64,000 nucleotides of DNA, from assembly GCA_021199255.1 (NCBI GenBank), contig JAJQIK010000081.1:124001-188000 (forward strand), read 5' to 3'. The stretch's first letter is position 1, and each line of letters opens with the position of its first letter. A program made the position numbers and the translations under genes. The notes below the pieces were generated by a model. That model was not told the origin of the DNA. It saw nothing but the letters and a program-made list of their open reading frames with translations, and made no database searches. Positions 45,414 to 54,044 of this stretch are shown here, piece after piece. This stretch comes from Clostridiales bacterium (lineage in GTDB: Bacteria > Bacillota > Clostridia > Lachnospirales > Lachnospiraceae).

Positions 45414-45809
45414 TTACCTGAGCAGCTCGATGATACCGATCACGGCGCTGTTTAAGAACACCACCTCTCGTCCGCCCAGGGCAGGAGCGGGAGTGGGGCT
45501 GTCAATGGCAATAAAGCCGTTAGCGGTCAGCCAGGCATAGTCCGCGTCAAAATCGGAGGCTTCATAACAGATATGATAGGGACAGTTTTTGTACTTTTTC
45601 ATCAGGCCAGCCACCACGGAATCCTCGGAAGCCGGGGAGACTAATTCTACGCGGTACCCGTCTTTGACGAGAAAGCAGATCGTTACCTTGCGGATATCGT
45701 CGTAGACGGCGTCCTGTTCGATTCTGTAGCCAAGCGCGAGAAAGGCCTGGACGGCTTTGTCTATTTTTTTGACTAAATAACCAATGTGGTGTATTGTTAA
45801 TGTCGGCAT
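45414..45809 (-). CDS. VOC-family (glyoxalase/methylmalonyl-CoA-epimerase-like) protein
   Basis: 131 residues from ATG 45809, which has AGGAGG 9 bases upstream. The vicinal-oxygen-chelate fold is shown by the paired repeats: TIHHIGYLVKKIDKAVQAF at the start (His as metal ligand), VELVSPA, and PYHICYEASDFDAD at the second half (His ligand). It is soluble and cytoplasmic. VOC proteins of this type epimerise or rearrange small acyl thioesters or act on oxo-acids. Its place near the FkbH-like protein and ACP suggests a role on the same acyl group, but this is context only. Confidence 0.85.
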   Translation of the reverse strand: MPTLTIHHIGYLVKKIDKAVQAFLALGYRIEQDAVYDDIRKVTICFLVKDGYRVELVSPASEDSVVAGLMKKYKNCPYHICYEASDFDADYAWLTANGFIAIDSPTPAPALGGREVVFLNSAVIGIIELLR

Positions 45810-45911
45810 GATTGTTTTCCTCCTGTTTTGTTCCAAGTCCTTATTGCCATCATAACGCAAAACAGGGAAAAATGATAGATACAGATGGAAAAAGCATCAA
45901 AAAGGAAGCTT

Positions 45912-46379
45912 ATGAATACAATCAGGAAATTATATAAAGCGCATAAAGATTTCATCATGGAGGTTATTCATTTCGGAATGGTGGGCGTGATGAACACCCT
46001 GCTCGGCTGGATTATCATGGCGGGATTATACAATCTGGCTCATTTTAATTATTGGCTGTCCAGCGGGATATCTTACTTCGCAGGCAGCGTCTATTCTTAT
46101 TATATGAACAGCAGGCTGACCTTCAAGGTGGAGAAGAAGGATAAATGGCTGCCCTGGCGCTTTGCCCTGAATATTATCCTGTGCTATGCCGTTGCCTTTG
46201 GGGCAGCGAAGCCGGCGGTGAGATATCTGTTGGCGTCCCAGCCCGTTGTGCTGATGGAAAATGTGGCCATGGTTCTGGGAATGTGCCTGTTTATTGTGAT
46301 GAATTTCTTCGGGCAGAAGCTGTTTGTGTTTCGCAGGAGAGATGGAAACAGTAAGGCCGGGGCGGCTCCGGAGGATTAA
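45912..46379 (+). CDS. GtrA-family membrane protein
   Basis: 155 residues from ATG 45912 (AAAGGA 6 bases upstream); an ATG 27 bases earlier lacks a ribosome site. Four membrane helices and the motif FGMVGVMNTLLGW near the start, with YYMNSRLTFK in the second loop, define GtrA (PF04138). GtrA proteins are thought to help flip polyprenyl-linked sugars made by GtrB-type enzymes. The GtrB-like gene here is about 19 kb away, so pairing is not by adjacency. The next gene, a large polytopic protein, starts 26 bases later. Confidence 0.9.
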   Translation: MNTIRKLYKAHKDFIMEVIHFGMVGVMNTLLGWIIMAGLYNLAHFNYWLSSGISYFAGSVYSYYMNSRLTFKVEKKDKWLPWRFALNIILCYAVAFGAAKPAVRYLLASQPVVLMENVAMVLGMCLFIVMNFFGQKLFVFRRRDGNSKAGAAPED

Positions 46380-46405
46380 TGTTCGGGTCGGGATAGGAGA
46401 AGGGT

Positions 46406-48157
46406 ATGCGGGGATTGTCACAGCAAAAATGGTTTATATGGCTGACACGATATTGGTTTCTTTTTCCGATTGCGGGCTTTCTGCTTCTGACCGCAGGGGT
46501 GTTTGTGGGCTTTGGAGAGCAGAGCTATATCGCGGTTCATGATAACATGGATTTGTTCCTGGCGCAGTATCAGATGCTTAAGAATACCGGTTCGTTCTGG
46601 AAGCATGGAGTGGACGTGCCGTTTCTGGGAGGCATCAGCAGGGATAACCTGCCTTCAGAGCTTTCGCTGTACAGTATGCTCTATATGCTGTTTCCCACTT
46701 ACCTTGCGTATGTATTAGGGATCATCGGCAAAATCCTATTGGGAATGTTTTCTTTCCGGCTGCTTGCCAGGGAACTGTATCCCGACCGCTATCAGACCTA
46801 CCGCCCGATGATTTACATGGTGGGCTTCGCTTACGGAATCATCTGGTTTTTCCCGGCATTTGGGTTTGCCTTTGCCTCGATTCCGCTGTGCGTCTATCTG
46901 CTGATTAAGATCTACAGGCAGCAGGGAAAGAGATGGTATCTGGCGTTGTTTGCCTATCCGCTGGTATCCTATTTTTCTTACCATGGAATCTTCCTGTTAG
47001 GATATCTGGCGATTGCGGTGATCTGGCTTTCCATCCGTGACAGAAAGCCTGCGAAATCATTGATTGCCGCGCTGTTTGTGCTGGCGGCGGGCTATGTGGC
47101 GTGTGAATACCGCCTGTTCGGGCAGATGCTGTTTAGCGATGAGGTGACGATCCGTTCTACCATGGTAAACCCGTCGCTGACTGTGGCGGAGGTGTTGCAG
47201 GAGTCTCTGGAGGTGTGGAAAAACGGTATTTTTCATGCCGACGGCGTGCATGGCAAGGTGATCCTGCCCGTCTGCCTGCTTTACTTTGTGGTTCAGAACC
47301 TTTCCTATTTGCTGCAAAAGCAATGGAAGAGAATTTTTCATGATCCGTTTAATTTTGTGATGCTGTTCCTTGCCTTTAACAGTCTGATCTATGGACTCTA
47401 TGATTTTGAACCGCTGAGAAGCCTTGTGGAGACTCTTGTGCCCCCTTTGCAGGGCTGGCAGTTTAACCGGACGATTTTCTTTAATCCGTTCCTGTGGTAT
47501 TGCGCTTTGTTTCTGATACTGATTCGGTTGTATGACAGAGGGAGGGCGGCGCTCTGGGCGGCGAATATTATCATCTGTATCGCTGTTTTGGCGGTGATTC
47601 TTACGCCCACCAGATATAACGATTTGTTTGCGACCTGTTATAACCATGTGCGGAGCACGGAAATTGACGAATACAATTATGAGCAGTTTTATGCGACGGA
47701 GTTGTTTGAGCAGATCAAAGAAGACATCGGTTATGACGGGGAATGGTCGGTCGCATACGGTATGCACCCGGCGGTGCTGGAATACAATGGCATCGCTACT
47801 CTGGACGGTTATCTGGGCTTTTATTCCCAGCAGTATAAAGAAGCCTTCCGTAAGATTATCGCGCCCGCGCTGGAGAGAGTGGAGGCAAGCCGCATTTATT
47901 ATGACGACTGGGGCGCCAGGGCGTATCTGTATTCCGGTACCGATGAGAGCGTGGTAAGCTCCGCTAAGACGGTTTATGCTACAGACCGGACGTTATATAT
48001 GGATACGGAGGCGTTTCAGGAGCTGGGCGGTCAATATATTTTCTCAAGAATCGAGATATCCAATACAGAGGAGCTTGGATTGGCGCAGGCGGGCGTCTAC
48101 ACGGCGCAGGACGGAAGCTGTACGGTGTATGTATATCAGTGTGAAGGAAATCGTTAG
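46406..48157 (+). CDS. DUF6044-like polytopic membrane protein (YkoS-like)
   Basis: 583 residues with GGAGAAGGG just before the ATG. About twelve membrane segments are followed by a soluble C-terminal domain of about 170 residues. SYIAVHDNMDLFLAQYQML, with an Asp pair in the first outer loop, and FLGGISRDNLPSE resemble the DUF6044 family (B. subtilis YkoS). YkoS is encoded beside a GtrB-like enzyme in Bacillus, which fits the GtrA neighbour here. Proposed role: use of a lipid-linked sugar at the outer face (inference); the family name is from memory. Confidence 0.78.
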   Translation: MRGLSQQKWFIWLTRYWFLFPIAGFLLLTAGVFVGFGEQSYIAVHDNMDLFLAQYQMLKNTGSFWKHGVDVPFLGGISRDNLPSELSLYSMLYMLFPTYLAYVLGIIGKILLGMFSFRLLARELYPDRYQTYRPMIYMVGFAYGIIWFFPAFGFAFASIPLCVYLLIKIYRQQGKRWYLALFAYPLVSYFSYHGIFLLGYLAIAVIWLSIRDRKPAKSLIAALFVLAAGYVACEYRLFGQMLFSDEVTIRSTMVNPSLTVAEVLQESLEVWKNGIFHADGVHGKVILPVCLLYFVVQNLSYLLQKQWKRIFHDPFNFVMLFLAFNSLIYGLYDFEPLRSLVETLVPPLQGWQFNRTIFFNPFLWYCALFLILIRLYDRGRAALWAANIIICIAVLAVILTPTRYNDLFATCYNHVRSTEIDEYNYEQFYATELFEQIKEDIGYDGEWSVAYGMHPAVLEYNGIATLDGYLGFYSQQYKEAFRKIIAPALERVEASRIYYDDWGARAYLYSGTDESVVSSAKTVYATDRTLYMDTEAFQELGGQYIFSRIEISNTEELGLAQAGVYTAQDGSCTVYVYQCEGNR

Positions 48158-48224
48158 GCTCGAAAACAGCCAGGTTTCTCAATGACCTTTAAAAAATCAG
48201 ATTATGACAGGAGAGGATACGGAA

Positions 48225-49208
48225 ATGCCAATTAGAGTACACAATTTCGGCGGTTTGGCGGGTTGGAACGCCAAAAAATATTTACCCAGATTGTCCAGTG
48301 AAAGCTATTTGAAGCTGCAGTTTATCAGCAGAAGGAAATCGCAGAAGCAATACATTGATTACTTTATGGGTGCGAAAGAGACTCCCCAGCCGTTAGTAGT
48401 GAATCTGGAAACGGTGAATCGATGCAACAGCACCTGTGAATTTTGTACAGCTAATATCCATGCGGAAAAGCGCCCTTACAAGAAGATGGAGGATGAGCTT
48501 TATTATTCCATTATCGATCAGCTGAGCCAGTGGGGTTATAAGGGGCATCTGACGCTTTACGGCAATAACGAGCCGTGGCTTGATAAGCGTATTGTGGAGT
48601 TTCACCGGTATGCCAGAGAAAAGCTGCCGGACGCCTTTATTTTCATGTCCACCAACGGGCTGCTGCTGGATATTGATAAGGTGAAAGCCATTATTCCTTA
48701 TGTGGATCAGTTAATTATCAACAATTATTGCCTGAATATGAAGATGCATGACAATATTCAGACGATTTATGAATATGTCAGGGCACACCCGGAAGAATTT
48801 CAGAATGTGGATATTTTGATACAGATTCGCTATCTGAAAGAAGTGCTGACCAACCGTGCCGGCAGCGCCCCCAACAAGCAGTCTAAGGGTAAGGTTATCA
48901 AGGAAACCTGTCTGATGCCGTTTACGGATTTGTGGATTATGCCTAACGGCAGGCTGGGCGTTTGCTGCTGCGATAATTTTGAGGTGACAGACCTGGCGGA
49001 TTTACATCAGGTGTCGTTGAAGGAAGGGTGGAACAGCGCCAAATACCGGGAACTGCGGGAAGCGATTGCGAGCGGGAGGCAGAATTACCCGTTCTGTAAG
49101 TATTGTGATTTTATTGACGCCGGGCTGAGAATGGACGCGGTGGATGACGTCCTGAAGCACAGAGATAAGATGCACGGCGCGAGACAGTCGATGTTTAAGA
49201 AGCGATAG
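48225..49208 (+). CDS. Radical SAM/SPASM domain protein
   Basis: 327 residues from ATG 48225, with GGAGAGGA 7 bases upstream. The 4Fe-4S cluster motif is Cys67-x3-Cys71-x2-Cys74 (NRCNSTCEFC). YGNNEPWLD and FMSTNGLLLD match the SAM-barrel strands. The C-terminal domain has LGVCCCDNFE and YPFCKYCDF, the Cys-rich SPASM/Twitch pattern that binds extra Fe-S clusters. It is cytoplasmic and oxygen-sensitive, as expected in an anaerobe. SPASM enzymes often modify peptides or sugars; no precursor peptide gene is visible nearby. An SGNH lipoprotein gene follows. Confidence 0.9.
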   Translation: MPIRVHNFGGLAGWNAKKYLPRLSSESYLKLQFISRRKSQKQYIDYFMGAKETPQPLVVNLETVNRCNSTCEFCTANIHAEKRPYKKMEDELYYSIIDQLSQWGYKGHLTLYGNNEPWLDKRIVEFHRYAREKLPDAFIFMSTNGLLLDIDKVKAIIPYVDQLIINNYCLNMKMHDNIQTIYEYVRAHPEEFQNVDILIQIRYLKEVLTNRAGSAPNKQSKGKVIKETCLMPFTDLWIMPNGRLGVCCCDNFEVTDLADLHQVSLKEGWNSAKYRELREAIASGRQNYPFCKYCDFIDAGLRMDAVDDVLKHRDKMHGARQSMFKKR

Positions 49209-49250
49209 GCTCGCAGGAAGCGGGTACGCTGGTTTGATAAGGGAGAAGGT

Positions 49251-50213
49251 ATGAGGGATTACAAAAGCTGGAAACTGGCGGCAGGGCTATTGACAATTCT
49301 GTCGTTCTGCGGGGGCTGTGGAAGGGAAACGGATTCTCTGCCGACAGAACAGCAGGCCGGACAAATGGAAGAACAGGATATGTCCGTGAATCAGGAAGAA
49401 AGCCGGGCACAGGAAAGGGATGAGGAGGTTGAAACGGCGGGAGAGGAGGAAGCGGACGTGTCAGCCGACAGCGGCGATGGGACGTTTGCTCTGGAAGGAG
49501 TTACCCTGTCCATTCTGGGGGATAGCATTTCTACCTTTGAGAACTGGATTCCCTACGGATATAATAATTTCTATCCTATGAGCGGCGAGGTGACGGATAT
49601 TAACGATACCTGGTGGATTCGGGTATTTGATGACACCGGCATGAAGCTGTGCGCCAACGCGTCCAGTGCCGGCAGCACCTGTACAGGCGATTCCACTGAT
49701 GCGGAAAATCCTCAGGCGGGCTGCAGCGATTTCAGAATTACGGATTTGAGCGACAGCAACGGCGTATATCCGGATATGATAGTGGTGTTTATGGGAACCA
49801 ACGATCTGCTGGCCAATGTGCCTCTGGGGGAGAATGATGGCAGTACCGCTGTGGAGGAAGGACTGATAGATAATTTCGCGGACGCTTATTCTCTGATCCT
49901 GGATAAGCTGGAGACCTATTATCCCGGTTCCCGGCTCTATTGCTGTACGCTGTTGCAGGTTGGGGATTATGGTACGGATACGCCTTATATTCCCTTTACC
50001 AATGGCCAGGGGCTTACGGCGGAGGATTATACGAATCAGATATGGACGATTGCGGAGAATAAGGGCGTTTCTGTCGTCGATCTGTATCATTGCGGGGTTG
50101 AGATTGATAATTTGCAGCAAACGACTTCCGACGGGGTACACCCGAATCCGGAGGGCATGCGATATATCGCGGAGGCAGTAGAAGCTGCGATTCTTAGCGA
50201 ATACAATCAGTAG
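49251..50213 (+). CDS. SGNH/GDSL-family lipoprotein
   Basis: 320 residues. The signal ends in the lipobox SFCGGC, so the protein is lipid-anchored outside the cell. An acidic linker of about 50 residues precedes the SGNH domain, with ILGDSIS (nucleophile Ser), VFMGTNDLL (block III) and DGVHPNPEGM (Asp/His). All catalytic residues are present. It probably removes or transfers acyl groups on extracellular glycans. It follows the radical SAM gene by 42 bases and ends at a bidirectional terminator. Confidence 0.9.
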   Translation: MRDYKSWKLAAGLLTILSFCGGCGRETDSLPTEQQAGQMEEQDMSVNQEESRAQERDEEVETAGEEEADVSADSGDGTFALEGVTLSILGDSISTFENWIPYGYNNFYPMSGEVTDINDTWWIRVFDDTGMKLCANASSAGSTCTGDSTDAENPQAGCSDFRITDLSDSNGVYPDMIVVFMGTNDLLANVPLGENDGSTAVEEGLIDNFADAYSLILDKLETYYPGSRLYCCTLLQVGDYGTDTPYIPFTNGQGLTAEDYTNQIWTIAENKGVSVVDLYHCGVEIDNLQQTTSDGVHPNPEGMRYIAEAVEAAILSEYNQ

Positions 50214-50228
50214 GAGAAACGGGAAGGA

Positions 50229-50259
50229 AAAAGGCTCAGCGTGCGCTAAGCCTTTTTTT
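50229..50259. terminator. Bidirectional Rho-independent terminator
   Basis: AAAGGCT-c-AGCG pairs with CGCT-a-AGCCTTT, with a T-run after it on the plus strand and TTTTT after it on the minus strand. It lies between the convergent SGNH lipoprotein and FAD oxidoreductase genes and covers the last codons of the latter. Confidence 0.85.
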
Positions 50260-51802
50260 CGTGGTATTCTTTTTCGGTATTCACATTCCAGACGGCGTCC
50301 TTATCGTCGATGCCGTTGATGATATTATGAACGGTGACAAAGGAGGTTACCATAGAGTGGTCTATATTGTTGTATCTGTGCTGGCCGTTACGTCCTACAC
50401 AGTGCAGGTTGTCAATTGATTTCAGATAAGCGGTCAGGATATCCATATCCTGATAAGTGTCAAAGTACGCCGGGTAGGCTTTTTTTACACGTTCTACGTG
50501 GGAATCCATGACGTCCTCAGGGGAATCGATCAGTCCCATGCTGACGATTTCGTCTACCGCGAATCTGGTAAACTCCTCATCGGACATAGACCAGTACTTG
50601 TCCCCCTCGAATACAAAGTATTCCAGACCAATCCATACCGTGTGCTCCAGATCTTTGATCATGTAAGGAGACCAGTTATTATAGATCTGGAACCGTCCCA
50701 GTTGTACATTGCGGTCATGGACATAGACCCAGCAGTCCGGTACGATGTTGCCTATGGTTTTCATCCTGGTCTTGTTTTTCAGGTTTAATTTGGGAAGCAG
50801 CAGCCCTACCGTCATATAATCCCGGTAGGGAAGGCCGGCGGCAATCTCGGCTTCTCTCCTGGGCACGTCGTTCATACCGGCGATCAGATCCTTAACCGGC
50901 ATGGAGGAAATGAAAATATCGCCTTCCACGGTCACCTCCTCGCCGCCGTGCACGTAGGTAAGGGAAGTGATATGGTTCCGGTCGTTTTTGCGGAGTCTGG
51001 TAACCTTACAATTCCGCAGGATAGAGCCGCCCAGCTTCTGGATTTCTTCCGCGGTCACGTCCCAGAGCTGTCCGGGTCCCAGCTTGGGATAGCTGAATTC
51101 TTCAATCAGGGAAGTTTCTACCTGCCGGTTCCTTTGGCCGGGGAGCATTTTGGCAAACACATCTTTAAGAATTGCCACGATGGATAAGCCCTTAACCCGC
51201 TGAGCCCCCCAATCAGGAGCGATTTCGCTGGGATGGCGTCCCCAGAGATTCTCTGTATAATGCTCAAAGAACATGGAATAAAGCTTTCTGCCAAAGCGGT
51301 TGATATAGAAATCCTCTAAGGAATTTTCCCTGCGCTTGTGGATCAGGGAGGCCAGATAGCTGAAGCCTACTTCCAGAGTAGTGAGAAATCCCATGTTGGC
51401 AAAGGTTTGGGGTTTCAGGGAAATCGGATAATCAAAAAATTTGTTCTTAAAATAAATACGGGAGACGCGGTTCCGGCGGAGCATTACCCGGTCTTCTTTA
51501 TCAGGATCGGGGCCTCCCGGCGTCAGCGTCATTTCACGGTGGAGAATTTTGTCGTCGTAGGTGGGGGAACCCTGCAAGGGCAGCATATGGTTCCACCATT
51601 CGTTGACCTCGGGTACCTTGGAAAAGAAACGGTGCCCGCCCATATCCATGCGGTTGCCCTTATAGTTGACGGTTTTGGAAATGCCGCCCATGGCGTTGCT
51701 TTCTTCTAAGACGACCACTTCATATTCTTTACTTTGTCTTAATAATTCATATGCGGCAGTCAGCCCCGCAGGGCCTGCCCCGATCACATATACTTTTTTC
51801 AT
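50246..51802 (-). CDS. FAD-dependent oxidoreductase, UDP-galactopyranose-mutase-like
   Basis: 518 residues. [20 protein letters not shown] is the FAD-binding dinucleotide fold, [16 protein letters not shown] and [17 protein letters not shown] belong to the UGM/protoporphyrinogen-oxidase-like group, and the C-terminus has [16 protein letters not shown]. It is about 150 residues longer than classical Glf, so galactofuranose synthesis is not certain; sugar-ring or sugar-chain redox chemistry fits the neighbourhood. It is a single-gene minus-strand unit ending at a bidirectional terminator. Confidence 0.88.
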   Translation of the reverse strand: MKKVYVIGAGPAGLTAAYELLRQSKEYEVVVLEESNAMGGISKTVNYKGNRMDMGGHRFFSKVPEVNEWWNHMLPLQGSPTYDDKILHREMTLTPGGPDPDKEDRVMLRRNRVSRIYFKNKFFDYPISLKPQTFANMGFLTTLEVGFSYLASLIHKRRENSLEDFYINRFGRKLYSMFFEHYTENLWGRHPSEIAPDWGAQRVKGLSIVAILKDVFAKMLPGQRNRQVETSLIEEFSYPKLGPGQLWDVTAEEIQKLGGSILRNCKVTRLRKNDRNHITSLTYVHGGEEVTVEGDIFISSMPVKDLIAGMNDVPRREAEIAAGLPYRDYMTVGLLLPKLNLKNKTRMKTIGNIVPDCWVYVHDRNVQLGRFQIYNNWSPYMIKDLEHTVWIGLEYFVFEGDKYWSMSDEEFTRFAVDEIVSMGLIDSPEDVMDSHVERVKKAYPAYFDTYQDMDILTAYLKSIDNLHCVGRNGQHRYNNIDHSMVTSFVTVHNIINGIDDKDAVWNVNTEKEYHEKKA

Positions 51803-51981
51803 GAAAATCTTCCATTCTTGCTCAGTGCGCGAATTTATGCGGATATTAACAGAGGTAGAAAGGGTTTCCGTATTTATCCGCAGATATTATTAGTTTATCA
51901 TGTTTGAAAGGGGATGTACAGAGCGGCCGCAAAAAAAGATGGCGGGGAAAACATCGTCCCAGGTGGCTATGTAAAAAGGAT

Positions 51982-51996
51982 AAAATGTGGTATACT
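51982..51996 (+). promoter_or_regulatory. Extended -10 promoter of the DUF6077-like gene
   Basis: AAAATGTGGTATACT, with TGG before TATACT and no good -35 box, 42 bases before the ATG at 52038. It shares its first ten bases with the site at 40382. Confidence 0.5.
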
Positions 51997-52037
51997 ACAA
52001 CTATTATTTGACCAAAACCTGGAATGAGAGGATTTGT

Positions 52038-53999
52038 ATGACGGCAATTATCAGTTTGTTTTTTTGGCTTGTGATGATCCCGTTCTGTATAGGGCTGGTA
52101 CCGGCTTGTTTCATATCGCCGGTTCAACGCAGGCGGAATCCGGGAGTGATCCTGCTGGGAGGATACTTTTGTATGTGGGCGTTGTTCGGGCTGGTTGCCA
52201 TTCCGGCGGTGCTTTGGGTGCAGTACCATAATTTCAGCGTGGCTTCCCGCTGCTTTACGGTGCTGAGTATTCTGTGCGCGGCCGCGGGGCTGTTAATGTG
52301 GCGTCGTAAGGCGGGGGATTACAGGCCGGAACTGACGTCCCCCGCCAGGGAAAGGGAGGAAGGCATAGTGAAGCGCTTCCTTCACAGGACATGGGCTGAG
52401 AAAATCGAATGGCTGCTCTTTTGGGCGCTGCTGGGCTTTCAGCTCTATAAGGCGGTCGCCTATACCTCCTTTGACGGCGATGACGCGTACTATGTGGTGG
52501 AATCCCTGATTGCCCAGCAGGCGGATGTGATGTACCGTATCCTGCCCTATACGGGAGGTTCCACAAGTCTGGATGTGCGCCATGCGCTGGCGGTGTTCCC
52601 TATGTGGGTGGCTTTTGTGGCGGTGCAAAGCGGTATTCATGCGACGATCGTGTCCCATGTGGTGATGCCGGTGGTATTGATTCCCCTGACCTATCTTGTG
52701 TATTATGAAATTGGAAAGGGATTGTTTGGCGAGCAGACCCCTGGCGATGGGGAACGCCTGCCCTTATTTATGATTGTGATGTGCGTGTTCCAGATTTTCG
52801 GCAATGTGTCCATCTATACCAACGAGACCTTCTTTCTGACCAGGACCTGGCAGGGCAAAGCGGTTGCGGGAAGTCTGGTGATTCCGGCGTTTTTGTGGCT
52901 GCTTCTGTGGATTTATCAAGGCGCCGGAAAAGATAAGGAGAGGGACGCGGGGCTGTGGATCATTCTGGTATGCGTCAATATGACGGCGGGAATCTGCAGC
53001 TCTATAGCGGTGTTTATCGTGTCCATTCTGCTGGCGGTTACCGCCCTTGGCCTGGCGTTTGCGCAACGGGATGGCAGGGTGCTGCTCAGGATTGGGGCGG
53101 CATGTATCCCCAATGTGATTTATATGGGGCTTTACGTGATGGTGGCATATGGCCCGGCGTTGGGATAGAGGGCGTTTGCGGGGCTGGCAGGGCAGCCTGG
53201 AAGCAGGCGGAGAATTTGGGAGCGGACTATGTGGGGTATTTTTTTAGAAAGTGTGGTCATTTTTCAAAATTATATGGGCTTTTATGAAAACGGCTATCTG
53301 GCGGGCATTTATCTTTTTGCGTTGTTGTACCTGTGGCTGACGGAAAAGGACAGGAACAGGCGCGCCATCTTTGTCTATGCGCCGACGCTTTTGCTGGTTA
53401 TGTTTTTCTGCCCTTTGTTCCGCAAGCTGTTTGTCAGGGTGCTGGACGATTCGGAGACCTATTACCGGCTGCTGTGGCTGTTGCAGATGAGCCTGGTCAG
53501 CGCCTACGGAATCATCAGGCTGTGCGGCAGGCACCGGAGAATCGGCGTGATTGTCGCGTGTGTGGCAATCATGGCCTGCGGGAATTATGTGTATGACAGC
53601 GAGCACATTACGAAAGCGGAAAACGCTTATCATCTGCCGCAGGAGGCGATCGACCTTGTGGATATGATAGAGCCGGAGGAAGGGCGCATTACTGTGCTGG
53701 TACCGGCGGATCTGATTTATTATGTGCGGCAGTACAGTACCAACATAGAGCTTCCCTATGGAAGAGAGATGCTGATTGCCAGATGGGATTATTACCATGC
53801 GATGTATGAGGCCATGGAAGAAGCGGAGGTCATTGAAACGGAGAGCTTCGCAGAGCTTGCCAGAGAATATCCCTGCGCATATGTGGTGTTAGAGGAAGAC
53901 CGGGAGACGGAAGAACCCTTGACGGACTACGGCTATGAGATTTACGGGCAGGTAGGAGAGTATGTGGTCTACAAGGATATTACGCTGTCAGGGGAATGA
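52038..53999 (+). pseudogene. DUF6077-like polytopic membrane protein gene interrupted by two opposite frameshifts
   Basis: The first part (52038 to the TAG at 53166-53168; AGAGGA before the ATG) has about nine membrane segments and the motifs DGDDAYYVVESL and RTWQGKAVAGS. The second part runs to 53999 in the same frame and holds more helices plus a soluble end with YYVRQYSTNIELPYGREM. Between them the next frame reads through without a stop (EGVCGAGRAAWKQAENLGAD). Adding one G to the GGG at 53162-53164 and removing one T from the T7 run at 53240-53246 restores one continuous protein of about 650 residues. Both lesions are in homopolymers, so assembly error, phase variation or recent decay are all possible. 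The DUF6077 name is from memory. Confidence 0.75.
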
Positions 54000-54044
54000 G
54001 GGCGCGGAAAATTATTATTTTAGGACAGGAGCTTACTGCCGGAT

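Noticed and set aside
50246-51802. Annotation as a classical UDP-galactopyranose mutase (glf).
   Set aside because: The protein is about 150 residues longer than Glf and only the FAD-domain pattern is shared, so only the superfamily is called.
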